Source: Ectobacillus sp. JY-23 (lineage in GTDB: Bacteria; Bacillota; Bacilli; Bacillales; Bacillaceae_G). Taken from it: a stretch of DNA of 64,000 nucleotides. The notes beneath the pieces were generated by a model. It searched no databases, was not told the origin of the DNA, and worked only from the letters and a program-made list of their open reading frames with translations. Both the position numbers and the translations under genes were made by a program. The stretch is from contig NZ_CP095462.1 in assembly GCF_023022965.1 (NCBI RefSeq), positions 3,638,001 to 3,702,000 of the forward strand, in the 5' to 3' direction. Below, piece after piece: positions 44,215-52,364 of this stretch (its first letter is position 1; each line of letters begins with the position of its first letter).

Positions 44215-44275
44215 TAGGTTCGCGGACCACAAGAGGGAGGAGATTGGAGTTTAGGTGTCCCGCAAGAGAGTGTAA
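44215..44275. repeat. Single 53-bp unit
   Basis: GGTTCGCGGACCACAAGAG, GGAGATTGGAGTTTAGGTG, TCCCGCAAGAGAG. Landmark at 44254. Confidence 0.8.
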
Positions 44276-44289
44276 ATCTAAGATCAGGG

Positions 44290-44596
44290 GTATCACCACC
44301 CCGCCTAAACCACCCTAAACCCCCTATACATAACAAGAACGCCCCTCGTCCTCCTAAAAAACTGTCACGATTCATGCAAAATTAGTCACACGTGTTCAAG
44401 CGGCTTATGCAAAACAATGAAAGACATAGTTGGCAAATTTGTTCATCAGCGAGAAAACAGCTTGGACCACATTACAAATGAGATATGTACCCTTTGCGAA
44501 CTGAATACTAAGATACATACGAGGGGCCTCTGTTGTTAGAGGTCTTTTTCTTTACTCATTTATAAATTCTGACCCACTCAATGTAGCCTATCCGCT
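44290..44596 (+). repeat. gerE-derived mobile element, copy F
   Basis: CCTATACATAACAAGAAC, AAAAAACTGTCACG, the decayed GerE HTH segment, the terminator and the right terminal repeat ACTCAATGTAGCCTATCC. Together with 43937-44275 it forms one composite element of about 660 bp. Confidence 0.72.
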
Positions 44597-44643
44597 GTTG
44601 AATAAGAAAACCTCATAGGGAACACTAAAATGAGGTGATTCCT

Positions 44644-45360
44644 ATGAAGAGATACAGTCCTTTATTGTTAACAATTATGTTAATTGTTCCTCAACATATT
44701 AAAGCTGCAGATGAAGGATATATGGTGATTTCAAAGTTAGACAAGGAAAACATAACCTTGTATGCCAAAAAAACAGGAAGTATGTATAGAGATTTTAAAA
44801 TTCATTTTAAAGGTGAGACTTATTTTAGGCCGTTCTGGATGAATGTAACTAACCCTACCTATGCCCCGCAAATTTTTTACGAGGATATCAATACAGATAA
44901 AAAGAAAGAATTAATTATCATCTTAAACAAAGGCTATGGTACAGGAGTATTAGATGAAGAAGTTTACGTTTATAGATATGCAAATGGATTGATTGACGAA
45001 CTTGTTGATAATCCTTTAGCGATTATTTATAAAAATGTAAAAACAAAATTAACAACGGAAAAAGCGGAAGTGATTGTAGGTGATAAAGTATCTATTGTTG
45101 ATACTAAGTCAATAGCCCCTTCATATCTATTTGAAGATGTAGGTTTTGGGAGTGTCATTGATTATGAAGTAATGAACAATCATCTTATGGCAAGAGTAAG
45201 CGGGCAAATAACACCTGCTATGTTTATTGGAGATATGATTATTGTTTATGAGCATCGCGATAAAATGTATCAAGCGAAAAAAATGGAATTCATACCACAT
45301 CATGTAATGGATAAAAATCCTTTTTATAATCCATCAATCATTCCTAAAATCTTCAACTAA
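44644..45360 (+). CDS. Secreted protein of unknown function
   Basis: 238 residues from ATG 44644 (GAGGTGA at 5 bases). A signal peptide (KRYSPLLLTIMLIVPQHIKA, probable cleavage after A) precedes a beta-rich domain. YEDINTDKKKELIIILNKG resembles a VCBS/EF-hand-like D-x-N-x-D loop. Family not recognised. It is convergent with another secreted protein. Confidence 0.65.
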   Translation: MKRYSPLLLTIMLIVPQHIKAADEGYMVISKLDKENITLYAKKTGSMYRDFKIHFKGETYFRPFWMNVTNPTYAPQIFYEDINTDKKKELIIILNKGYGTGVLDEEVYVYRYANGLIDELVDNPLAIIYKNVKTKLTTEKAEVIVGDKVSIVDTKSIAPSYLFEDVGFGSVIDYEVMNNHLMARVSGQITPAMFIGDMIIVYEHRDKMYQAKKMEFIPHHVMDKNPFYNPSIIPKIFN

Positions 45361-45408
45361 CACATGGTTATGTTCATATTGATGTACTTACGACTTTAAC
45401 GTTACGTA

Positions 45409-45444
45409 AAACCCGGTTGTCTCTGTAACAAGACAACCGGGTTT
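45409..45444. terminator. Bidirectional terminator between two secreted-protein genes
   Basis: AAACCCGGTTGTCT / AGACAACCGGGTTT, a perfect 14-bp stem with loop CTGTAAC. T tracts are short on both strands, and the minus-strand stop codon lies within the hairpin's edge. Confidence 0.75.
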
Positions 45445-45835
45445 ACTTGCGTTCAGATATAATATTGAATAAGTCATTACTTACATTGGTATGACTCAGT
45501 GCTTGTACTTGAATATGGTTATGTAAATCGAGCCCATCAATACTCCATTTTAAAGACCAGCCATCTGTTGGATCGGTATCATAGCCAATTAATTTTCTTT
45601 CTTGCCATGTTGCTGTTCCTGTTGGTATAAGCCAAAACAATACAGTTTCTGTGTGATCAGCTTCTACATGAATTGTAATGGTTTTAGTACCCTTTGGAAC
45701 CACTACCCAATTCTCTTTTTCAGGAAGATTGGTGTAAGTTTTTTTGATTAAAGGAAGCGGTTCTTGAGGTATGTTGCTGACATGCAAAATACTTACAGTT
45801 CCGCATAGGACGAAAATTTTATGCAGATAAAACAT
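45443..45835 (-). CDS. Small secreted protein
   Basis: 130 residues. The hydrophobic N-terminus (FYLHKIFVLCGTVSILHV) may be a signal peptide. The mature part is beta-rich (WVVVPKGTKTITIHVEADHT, TVLFWLIPTGTATWQE, DGWSLKWSI), suggesting a small beta-sandwich. Family not recognised. Confidence 0.6.
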   Translation of the reverse strand: MFYLHKIFVLCGTVSILHVSNIPQEPLPLIKKTYTNLPEKENWVVVPKGTKTITIHVEADHTETVLFWLIPTGTATWQERKLIGYDTDPTDGWSLKWSIDGLDLHNHIQVQALSHTNVSNDLFNIISERK

Positions 45836-45903
45836 GTGATCACCTCATAGGGTAGTATGTTCTAAAAGAACTTCTCATAATACTGCTTATGTGAACATGG
45901 ATG

Positions 45904-45934
45904 CCCTCCAAATAAGAAATCTGGAGGGTTTTTT
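45904..45934 (+). terminator. Third copy of the island terminator
   Basis: CCCTCCA / TGGAGGG then TTTTTTAT, with the same upstream GAACATGGATG as at 29206. Confidence 0.8.
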
Positions 45935-45969
45935 ATAAATTAATAAGTACGAGGAGAAAGGGGCAAAGC

Positions 45970-46266
45970 ATGAATTATTTATCAGGTGGATATTATCTAG
46001 TTAAACCGGCTTCTGTAAAAGACAGTACAGATCGAGGCAATAATTCTACACACCTTTCAGCTAGTGATTGTATATGCGATATGTATCCTGATATTTTTAA
46101 AGTATTGTGGAGTGGTCCTAAAAGGCAAGAAATAACTAGGGAAGAATTACATCTTACGTCCCAAGAGTTCTCAAAGTTTGAGTCTTGGCTGAATGAAGGC
46201 ATATCGAATCAATCTATTTTAGCTCCGCCCATTTTGTTCTGTAATCTCGATATAGTAAAAACTTGA
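45970..46266 (+). CDS. Unrecognised 98-residue protein
   Basis: ATG with GAGGAGAAAGGGG upstream. Soluble; CICDMYPDIFKVLWSG and SQEFSKFESWLNEG are the distinctive stretches. It is followed 15 bases later by a lipoprotein gene, probably in one transcript. Confidence 0.55.
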   Translation: MNYLSGGYYLVKPASVKDSTDRGNNSTHLSASDCICDMYPDIFKVLWSGPKRQEITREELHLTSQEFSKFESWLNEGISNQSILAPPILFCNLDIVKT

Positions 46267-46281
46267 ATTGGAGGTTTTTCT

Positions 46282-46836
46282 ATGAAAATTGTCCCTTTTT
46301 TATTACTGTCTAGTTCGATTTTATTAGCTACAGGCGGCTGTACTTCAAATCAAAGTAGTAATGAAAGTAACTCAGTAAAATCAGAGGCTGCTTTACATGA
46401 TATATACGAATACAATCATTCGGTTTTTTTATTCAGATTTGGGAATGTTGTAAAAACATTGTCCCAAGCAAATAGTCCAACAGATCTTATATATGCTAAA
46501 GGTTATATCGACTCATATTTAATGGATAACCCTAATTTTATTCCTGGTGTCATAAGTGAAAACAAATCAACCTACAATAAATTAGTAGTTACCAAAATCC
46601 AGGCGGATATGGATAATTTATTTGTAGATATTGGATTATACACAAAGTATCTGCAAAACCTAGTCCAAAAAGATGATATTGAGACCATAAAGAAATTAAA
46701 ACCGGAATTAGACAAGATGTATATGCTAGAAAGGGAACTAAACGATGACAGATATTCTAAAGAGAAAGAAGTTAAGGAATATCAAGAAAAGCTGAAGGAA
46801 CTACATTTTTTAATTAAAGATAGGTTGAAAAAATAG
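46282..46836 (+). CDS. Lipoprotein of unknown function
   Basis: 184 residues. The signal ends LLATGGC (lipid-modified Cys near residue 20), followed by a serine/asparagine linker and a fully helical domain. The last 60 residues are rich in K and E (ELNDDRYSKEKEVKEYQEKL), coiled-coil-like. Confidence 0.7.
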   Translation: MKIVPFLLLSSSILLATGGCTSNQSSNESNSVKSEAALHDIYEYNHSVFLFRFGNVVKTLSQANSPTDLIYAKGYIDSYLMDNPNFIPGVISENKSTYNKLVVTKIQADMDNLFVDIGLYTKYLQNLVQKDDIETIKKLKPELDKMYMLERELNDDRYSKEKEVKEYQEKLKELHFLIKDRLKK

Positions 46837-46989
46837 CATTGGCTTCTTAATGTCCCTAAATGTTTTTATTTTGCTTTTCCCGTAATTTTGGTGAAGAATT
46901 ATGCTCGAGATTAGGTATAATACACATGTTTTTTAAACGTATTATTCGCTTTGAAACAGGACTTTTCTAGTTAATAGGTCTAATTTTGC

Positions 46990-47404
46990 AAGCCCATAAG
47001 ACAGCCTATCAGTGGGCGAATGCCCCGTTGGAACATCCACTTGCATAGACAAAGGCTATTATACGGTGGACTGCAAAACAGATAGCAGCGGCATGAGCGA
47101 GGCTGAACTCGCTCGTCTGTTGGCAGGAAGCAATGACCATGGGATAAACCGCTTCTTTCAGCAAATCCGCCGACGATTGTCTACGTTGGAATGTCCGCTT
47201 GTGACCGCTCGCGGCGACGGAAAAAGCTATATTTACGCTAATTTCAATCCGAAATACGCCCAATATGCTCTGATCATTCTGCGGACGTACTACAACTTCT
47301 GTCTGCCGTTTAAAACAGGAAAGCATGATGAGCGGACACCTGCTCAACGACTGGGACTGACAGAAAAAACTTTCAGTTTGCACGATCTTCTTTATATACG
47401 ATAA
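46990..47404 (+). pseudogene. C-terminal fragment of a transposase-like protein
   Basis: The open frame carries FFQQIRRRLSTLECPLVTAR, NPKYAQYALIILRTYYNF and ERTPAQRLGLTEKTFSLHDL. The latter resembles the C-terminal region of IS1/IS1595- or integrase-like transposases. Higher GC than its surroundings and no convincing start. The exact IS family is not recognised. Confidence 0.5.
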
Positions 47405-47470
47405 AGGAATGGATTTATATATACCGAATATAGTGGAAGTGATAAATATTTCCAATTAGGGGGAGTTGCT

Positions 47471-47938
47471 TTGAAGAAAGTCCTTGTCGCGTTTCTGCTT
47501 GCTTCTTCTCTTATCGTTGCTTGTAGTAAAGGGAACAATGACCTCCAAAATTTTGACAAAACAAAACTCGTTTCAGAAGTAAAAAAGGCAGAATTCCAAC
47601 CCAAATTACCAACTCAAATGCCTTTTCAAGTTAAGAGTACAGATGTAAGTTCTTTAGGAACACAGAAAAATGTGATGACGATTATGTTTGTAGGTGAAGG
47701 TGGCGAGCAAATGGGGCTCCAAATTGTAAAGGGCAATGTGGAATACGCGGATGATTTGAAGCGCGAAACAATAAAAATCGGCTCCAAAGAAGGGTACTAT
47801 GTAAAAAATGATGCGGGCGCACAAATGTTGAATTGGAAAGACAACGGTATTTCCTATGACTTAACCTATTTTTCTAAGCAGTCCAAAAAGGAAATCAGCA
47901 AGGAACAACTCATTGGAGTAGCAGAATCATTCAAATGA
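47471..47938 (+). CDS. Lipoprotein
   Basis: 155 residues from TTG 47471 behind GGGGGAG. The signal ends SSLIVAC. The mature domain (LPTQMPFQVKSTDVSSLGTQ, GGEQMGLQIVKGN, GYYVKNDAGAQMLNWKDNG) is similar to DUF4367-like beta domains of Bacillus lipoproteins. Function unknown; a terminator follows. Confidence 0.72.
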   Translation: MKKVLVAFLLASSLIVACSKGNNDLQNFDKTKLVSEVKKAEFQPKLPTQMPFQVKSTDVSSLGTQKNVMTIMFVGEGGEQMGLQIVKGNVEYADDLKRETIKIGSKEGYYVKNDAGAQMLNWKDNGISYDLTYFSKQSKKEISKEQLIGVAESFK

Positions 47939-47945
47939 ATGTAAA

Positions 47946-47990
47946 AGTCAAAAGGGATTGGTTATTTTGCCAATTCCTTTTGACTTTTAT
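47946..47990 (+). terminator. Terminator after the lipoprotein gene
   Basis: AGTCAAAAGGGATTGG / CCAATTCCTTTTGACT around TTATTTTG, then TTTAT. Confidence 0.85.
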
Positions 47991-48095
47991 GTGCAATACG
48001 ACTGCGATTTAGGGTGTAATTTGAAATGCAAAATACCATACTAATTCACTTTTTCTCCCTCAAAAGAGAACCCGTTAACAAAATTCCTACCCTTT

Positions 48096-48527
48096 TTAAT
48101 TTTTCCTTAGAATGTGCTGCAAATGCGGTGGGAAATTCTTTTCAGTTTTTAAATGTGTGAATCTAATTATTTTAAAGGTACTGCTATCAATATAAAACAC
48201 AAATTCATCAAGACCGACATCAATATGAGCCCCTACTACTGGACTTACACGCACAGTTAATAGAAATTGGAATGTTCGTCCTTCCCCTATTCGCTTTGCT
48301 TCTCTTACAGTAATTTCATATGGGTAGACTACAGGATCAACCGTTAGTATAGTTTTATAAAATTCGTTCATTTTCTGTTGAATGGTAGGGTGAAGAAGAC
48401 TGATAAAAATATCTTGGTACAGTTCCTCTTTTGAGCCCCCTACTGGAAAAGTTGTATTTGCAGCACAAGTATTAGAATAGAGAATAAAATTACATGAAAT
48501 TGCTAGTGTAATGAACGCTTTTTTCAC
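48096..48527 (-). CDS. DUF3888-family secreted protein
   Basis: 143 residues from GTG 48527 (TTAGGGTG upstream); the frame also has an ATG at 48545 without a site. A signal peptide (KKAFITLAISCNFILYSNTC) is followed by YQDIFISLLHPTIQQKMNEF and a beta-rich half (TFQFLLTVRVSPVVGAHIDV), the DUF3888 layout found in Bacillaceae. Confidence 0.7.
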   Translation of the reverse strand: MKKAFITLAISCNFILYSNTCAANTTFPVGGSKEELYQDIFISLLHPTIQQKMNEFYKTILTVDPVVYPYEITVREAKRIGEGRTFQFLLTVRVSPVVGAHIDVGLDEFVFYIDSSTFKIIRFTHLKTEKNFPPHLQHILRKN

Positions 48528-48609
48528 TGTATTCACCCTAATCATTTTTGTACTTTATTATCTGCGCAATTATGAGCTTCTATTAATTAAACTGTCAATC
48601 TGGATCGTC

Positions 48610-48738
48610 AACACTAATGAGTTGAGCCCCCTTTGTAAACAAAATCTTAGAATACATACGGAAGGCCTCGGGTGTCAGAGGTCTTTTTCATTCTGCATTT
48701 ATGAATTTTGTCCAATTAAATGTTAGCCTATCCAGACA
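48610..48738 (+). repeat. gerE-derived mobile element, copy G (right half)
   Basis: CCTTTGTAAACAAAATCTTAG, ATACATACGGAAGGCCTCGG, terminator AGAGGTCTTTTT and the right repeat TGTCCAATTAAATGTTAGCC. GerE codons are lost. Confidence 0.6.
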
Positions 48739-48915
48739 CCAAAACGAAAATTTTGGGGTAGTTTACTTTCATTAGATGAATAACTGGGGGTAGCGTCACA
48801 TGCCCATCAAGCCAACGGTGAGAAACTCTAGCTACACCTTGATTTTTGTACTGTAACTAATGAGTTTTGGAAAAATAAACATGCCAAATAAACCTATGAA
48901 AATGTGATTTTTTCG

Positions 48916-49039
48916 CTAGGCAGCTTGTCTTTTATTCACCGTCGTTTCATAGACAACACCAAGAATATCGAAGACAGTCATTTTTTTGTAACGATGACAT
49001 TTACGACCATGCTTTTTAAGCAATTGATAGAGGCGATGT
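48916..49039 (-). pseudogene. Transposase C-terminal remnant
   Basis: On the minus strand the frame reads [41 protein letters not shown], stop. A transposase tail of a DDE-type IS that I cannot name. It abuts the left end of the IS150-like element. Confidence 0.45.
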
Positions 49040-49110
49040 GATATTAAGTAAAGAGAGTAGACACAGATATTTTACAATTATGCAGCATTTTTAGAGTACA
49101 TACGTTCGTA

Positions 49111-49905
49111 TTAAGATGGAGAACGATACCCCAAGGTCGAGTGAATACGTTGGTTATTGTAAAATATTTCTATATACTCAAAGAGCTGTTGTTTCGCTTC
49201 CTCACGTGTCGCAAACTTCGTCTGGTAGACGAGCTCTCGCTTGAGAATCCCGTGAAAGGACTCGATGCAGGCATTGTCGTAACAGTTGCCCTTGCGGCTC
49301 ATACTGCCTTGCATCCCGTATTGAGCCAGGCGCTTTTGATATTCCAGCGAGGCATATTGGCTTCCTCTGTCGCTGTGATGGAGCACCGAACCCTTCGGTT
49401 TTTGTCGCATGTGGGCTTGTTCCAGCGCCTTCAGGACGAGCTCTTTTGTCATGCGGTCACTCATATGCCAGCCAACGATTTTGCGCGAGTATAAGTCCAT
49501 GAGCGTCGCGAGGTAGAGCCACCCCTCATCTGTCGGGATGTAGGTGATGTCCGCTACCCACTTCTCATTGGGCTTAGTCGCGACGAACGACTGATCCAGC
49601 ACATTTTCCTGCACAGGGTGGTTATGCTTACTGTTCGTCGTCGCTTTGTACTTTTTTACAGTGCGAGACTTCAGCCCTTCTGCTTTCATGATGCGCGCCA
49701 CCGTGCGTTGCGAAATGCTGACGCCCTCTTGGTTCAGCTTCTTGGCCACTTTTGGGCTGCCGTAGAGCTGGTGTGAACGAAGGAACACTTCCTTCACCTG
49801 CACGGTCCATTCTTTGCGTTGCTTGTCACGCTGGCTTTCGTCTCTGTCGCGCCACTTGTAGTATCCACTTCGAGATACATGTAACACCTTGCACATCTTC
49901 TCCAA
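49111..49905 (-). CDS. IS3-family transposase OrfB
   Basis: 264 residues from the first ATG; the natural product is probably a longer OrfAB frameshift fusion, since the same frame continues upstream (SVRYQFIHEHRFEYRLEKMC). The DDE triad is visible in VADITYIPT, HHSDRGSQYAS and ACIESFHGILK. The frame ends GYRSPS, then TAA, then reads on YERMYSKNAA to a second stop at 49078. This looks like a CAA-to-TAA change removing the last 12 residues. Confidence 0.9.
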   Translation of the reverse strand: MEKMCKVLHVSRSGYYKWRDRDESQRDKQRKEWTVQVKEVFLRSHQLYGSPKVAKKLNQEGVSISQRTVARIMKAEGLKSRTVKKYKATTNSKHNHPVQENVLDQSFVATKPNEKWVADITYIPTDEGWLYLATLMDLYSRKIVGWHMSDRMTKELVLKALEQAHMRQKPKGSVLHHSDRGSQYASLEYQKRLAQYGMQGSMSRKGNCYDNACIESFHGILKRELVYQTKFATREEAKQQLFEYIEIFYNNQRIHSTLGYRSPS

Positions 49906-49943
49906 TCGGTACTCGAAGCGGTGTTCATGAATGAACTGGTACC

Positions 49944-50222
49944 TTACCGATGGTCTCTCGCGAAGAAGTGCATCGCCTTTTTTAGGATGGCGTTCTCCTC
50001 CTCCAAATCCTTGATGCGCTTTCTCATCTCCCGCAGTTCATGTTCTTCGGAGGAAAACACCTGAAGGCTCTGAATCTCTGGTTCCTTGGTATATTTCTTT
50101 TTCCAGCCATGCAGGGTATCCACGCTGATCTTCAGTTCCCGGGCCACTTGGGCTACACTCTTCCCCTCCGAAACCAGGTACTGCACCGTTTGTTTCTTAA
50201 AGTCTTCATCATATCGTTTCAT
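49944..50222 (-). CDS. IS3-family transposase OrfA
   Basis: 92 residues: HTH (KKQTVQYLVSEGKSVAQVAR, DTLHGWKKKYT) and a coiled coil (ELREMRKRIKDLEEENAILK). The end AILKKAMHFFARDHR contains the A-rich slippery region used for -1 frameshifting. Confidence 0.9.
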   Translation of the reverse strand: MKRYDEDFKKQTVQYLVSEGKSVAQVARELKISVDTLHGWKKKYTKEPEIQSLQVFSSEEHELREMRKRIKDLEEENAILKKAMHFFARDHR

Positions 50223-50383
50223 GTAGACACCTTATCCTCAATTTCTCTCTTATTATAATCTGTGTCTACACTCTAGTCTAACATCAATGCTACTAGCAAT
50301 TGGATGGTGCGAGCTGTGACAGCTACCTTGCCGACCGAAGCGCGCTTCCCCAAAATTTCACAGGCTTGAGGGCCACAGGTACA

Positions 50384-50416
50384 AAAGGGATATGTGTTGA
50401 CATATCCTTTTTGTAC
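50384..50416. terminator. Terminator-like hairpin beside the IS
   Basis: AAAAGGGATATGT / ACATATCCTTTT around GTTG, T-rich on the plus strand. The remaining bases 50271-50495 show no gene I can support. Confidence 0.55.
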
Positions 50417-50495
50417 TATCCACGTGTTATTGTAAAGCAAGCACCTAATAGTGGAGCAATCCATTATAATGATCAGTATTGTAAGGCGCCGTATA

Positions 50496-50933
50496 CTAGA
50501 GAATCTTATAGTATAAATCATATCCTTCAGCTTCGTTTTCGGGTGTATACTGTATCTTAAAATCTTCTTTATCTAGTGTATATCCCTTCTTGTTCGCCCA
50601 TTCCATCATATCCTGAAAGGCACCGGCTATTTCTGTTATAGGTCCAGCATATTTCATAGAAATGTAGCGCTGAGTGGGAATGGTGACGCCTTCTAGACCA
50701 GCAGGGATGGATGCCAATCTTTCTACCTCAACACCCACCAGCTGTGTGAAAATGCCATGCCGAAGATGGAGACAAATATCTAGTATGTAAGGCGATGTAC
50801 GATGGGAGATTTCTTCGCGTCTTTCCATTACTTCCCTCCAAGCCTTTGGCATCTCGGTACCAAGCCGCTTCCAATTCCCTTGTACTTTTTTCCCAACCAC
50901 ATATAAGGCTGGCAGGCTTTTGATTTCGATCAT
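50496..50933 (-). CDS. GyrI-like effector-binding domain protein
   Basis: 145 residues from ATG 50933 (AGGTTGAGG upstream; the frame opens earlier at 50993). MIEIKSLPALYVVGKKVQG is the first strand of the AraC-effector-binding/GyrI fold and GYDLYYKIL the last. Such stand-alone domains bind small hydrophobic molecules. Divergent from a regulator that has a similar C-terminal domain. Confidence 0.75.
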   Translation of the reverse strand: MIEIKSLPALYVVGKKVQGNWKRLGTEMPKAWREVMERREEISHRTSPYILDICLHLRHGIFTQLVGVEVERLASIPAGLEGVTIPTQRYISMKYAGPITEIAGAFQDMMEWANKKGYTLDKEDFKIQYTPENEAEGYDLYYKIL

Positions 50934-50969
50934 GTTCCTCAACCTTTCCGCATTTGCAGTATTCTTTTT

Positions 50970-50984
50970 TATCATACTATGATA
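50970..50984. promoter_or_regulatory. Palindrome in the divergent promoter region
   Basis: TATCATACTATGATA, a perfect palindrome around one central base, next to TTGACA at 50987. A likely operator for the adjacent regulator. Confidence 0.5.
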
Positions 50985-51026
50985 TCTTGACAATACCTGT
51001 CATATTTTAAAAAATGGAGGTGTGTT

Positions 51027-51752
51027 ATGAGCAAGACGAATCGGCTGCTTGCTGTTATGGAACGAGTGCGTTTGAAACGCAGTTTTACCGTACAAGAACT
51101 TGCTGACGAGTTTCAAGTATCTTATCGAACCATGTTACGTTACTTAGAGGAACTGAGTACGCTTGGTGTACCGCTATATGCAATACCAGGCCGAAAAGGC
51201 GGCTTTCGGATGTTAGAAAAAAGCCATTCTACTTATCCTGCAGAAATAGTTCATCTTCCTCGGCGCACTTATATCGGCTATTGTTTCCAAGCACCTTATA
51301 CAGCGAAAGCAGAAACAGAGCTTTTGGCTCCGAGACTGTGGATGCAATTGTTGTTAGAAGCGCCGCATCTTCCCGGCATTAAGCTGCCTCTTGTGAAAAC
51401 CGCCTTGGCATTGTTTGAAAGGGATTCTTTCTTGTATTATGTGACCGTAGAAGCTACAAGTGCCACTGTGATTGCCAACAACATGACTGCACTATCTTTG
51501 CCAGCAGGATGTTATGTGAAAAAGAGCCATATGCTCGGTCTAGAGCTGGCAGAAGTTACGAAAACCTATGAGGAGATTTTTGCATGGGCACGTCAGCATA
51601 ATAGGGAAGTACAATCCAAACAATTTTGTATGGAGATATATGGAGAGAACTTCAACCCAAAGGGACAAGCTGCTAATTTTGATATTTATGTTCCCGTAAT
51701 GGAATCACAAAATGTGGATAGTGCTTCGTTTGTGGAGGCGCTACAGCAGTAG
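51027..51752 (+). CDS. DeoR/HTH_11-type regulator with effector-binding domain
   Basis: 241 residues. The N-terminal winged HTH (LLAVMERVRLKRSFTVQELA, VSYRTMLRYLEEL) is followed by a GyrI-like half from about residue 75 (EIVHLPRRTYIGYCFQAPYT to ANFDIYVPVM). Combined DNA-binding and ligand-binding parts suggest a ligand-responsive regulator of itself and the divergent gene. Confidence 0.8.
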   Translation: MSKTNRLLAVMERVRLKRSFTVQELADEFQVSYRTMLRYLEELSTLGVPLYAIPGRKGGFRMLEKSHSTYPAEIVHLPRRTYIGYCFQAPYTAKAETELLAPRLWMQLLLEAPHLPGIKLPLVKTALALFERDSFLYYVTVEATSATVIANNMTALSLPAGCYVKKSHMLGLELAEVTKTYEEIFAWARQHNREVQSKQFCMEIYGENFNPKGQAANFDIYVPVMESQNVDSASFVEALQQ

Positions 51753-51862
51753 AAAAGCTTTGTGCGATGTGTCGTGCAAGGCTTTTTGTTGTGTGTGATT
51801 GACACTGTGGTTGTATTATGGATATTATAGAGTTGTTTAGTCTATAATTAGGAGGTAAACAA

Positions 51863-52303
51863 GTGAAGTATTCAAAAGCAACAAACTATGCTCTGCATAC
51901 GATTGTGTATTTGGCGCTATTACCGAGCGGCAAAACAATCGGGGTAAAGCCGCTAGCAGAAGTGCAAAAGGTATCGCCAACCTATCTGTCCAAGGTACTG
52001 ACTAATTTGGTTAAGGCGGGCTTCATTGAGTCGAGCACGGGAGTCAAGGGTGGATATACATTGGTGAAAGATGTTCGGGACATCACCTTTTTGGATGTGA
52101 TACATGCGATTGAGGGAACGGCCTTTTCCTTTCACTGCAGTCTTGAGAATGCAGTGCATGATAAACACAATTGCTTTATCGGTCACGTAATGAATGAAGC
52201 AGAACGTAAAAAGGAAGAATATTTACGGGCACAAACAATTGCAAATGTGCTACGGCAAGTGGATCAAGAGATCGTAGATTATATCATGAATGCAGCAAAC
52301 TAA
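51863..52303 (+). CDS. Rrf2-family transcriptional regulator
   Basis: 146 residues from GTG 51863 (GGAGGT at 6 bases). The HTH MKYSKATNYALHTIVYLALL, SPTYLSKVLTNLVKAGFIES and GVKGGYTL are typical. It has cysteines near 92 and 103 (FHCSLEN, NCFIGH), not the three-Cys iron-sulfur pattern. The next gene is a flavin disulfide reductase-like enzyme, so a redox or thiol signal is plausible. Confidence 0.85.
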   Translation: MKYSKATNYALHTIVYLALLPSGKTIGVKPLAEVQKVSPTYLSKVLTNLVKAGFIESSTGVKGGYTLVKDVRDITFLDVIHAIEGTAFSFHCSLENAVHDKHNCFIGHVMNEAERKKEEYLRAQTIANVLRQVDQEIVDYIMNAAN

Positions 52304-52364
52304 TTTTTTTGGATTAATTATAGATTGTAAATATCTTTAATATCTGTAAAAGGAGTGAAGTATC

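Larger units (their letters stand above)
49057..50270 (-). mobile_element. IS150-like IS3-family insertion sequence, nearly intact
   Basis: About 1.2 kb. The ends are inverted: TAGACACAGATAT at 49058 and ATAATCTGTGTCTA at 50256. It encodes OrfA and OrfB in overlapping frames. OrfB has one stop near its end. A related but truncated element lies at 23437. Confidence 0.88.

Noticed and set aside
47009-47455. Minus-strand 148-codon frame opposite the transposase fragment
   Set aside because: The plus-strand reading carries recognisable transposase motifs; the minus frame is its shadow.
49141-49934. Plus-strand open frames across the IS150-like element
   Set aside because: They are shadows of OrfB on the minus strand, which has the DDE motifs.
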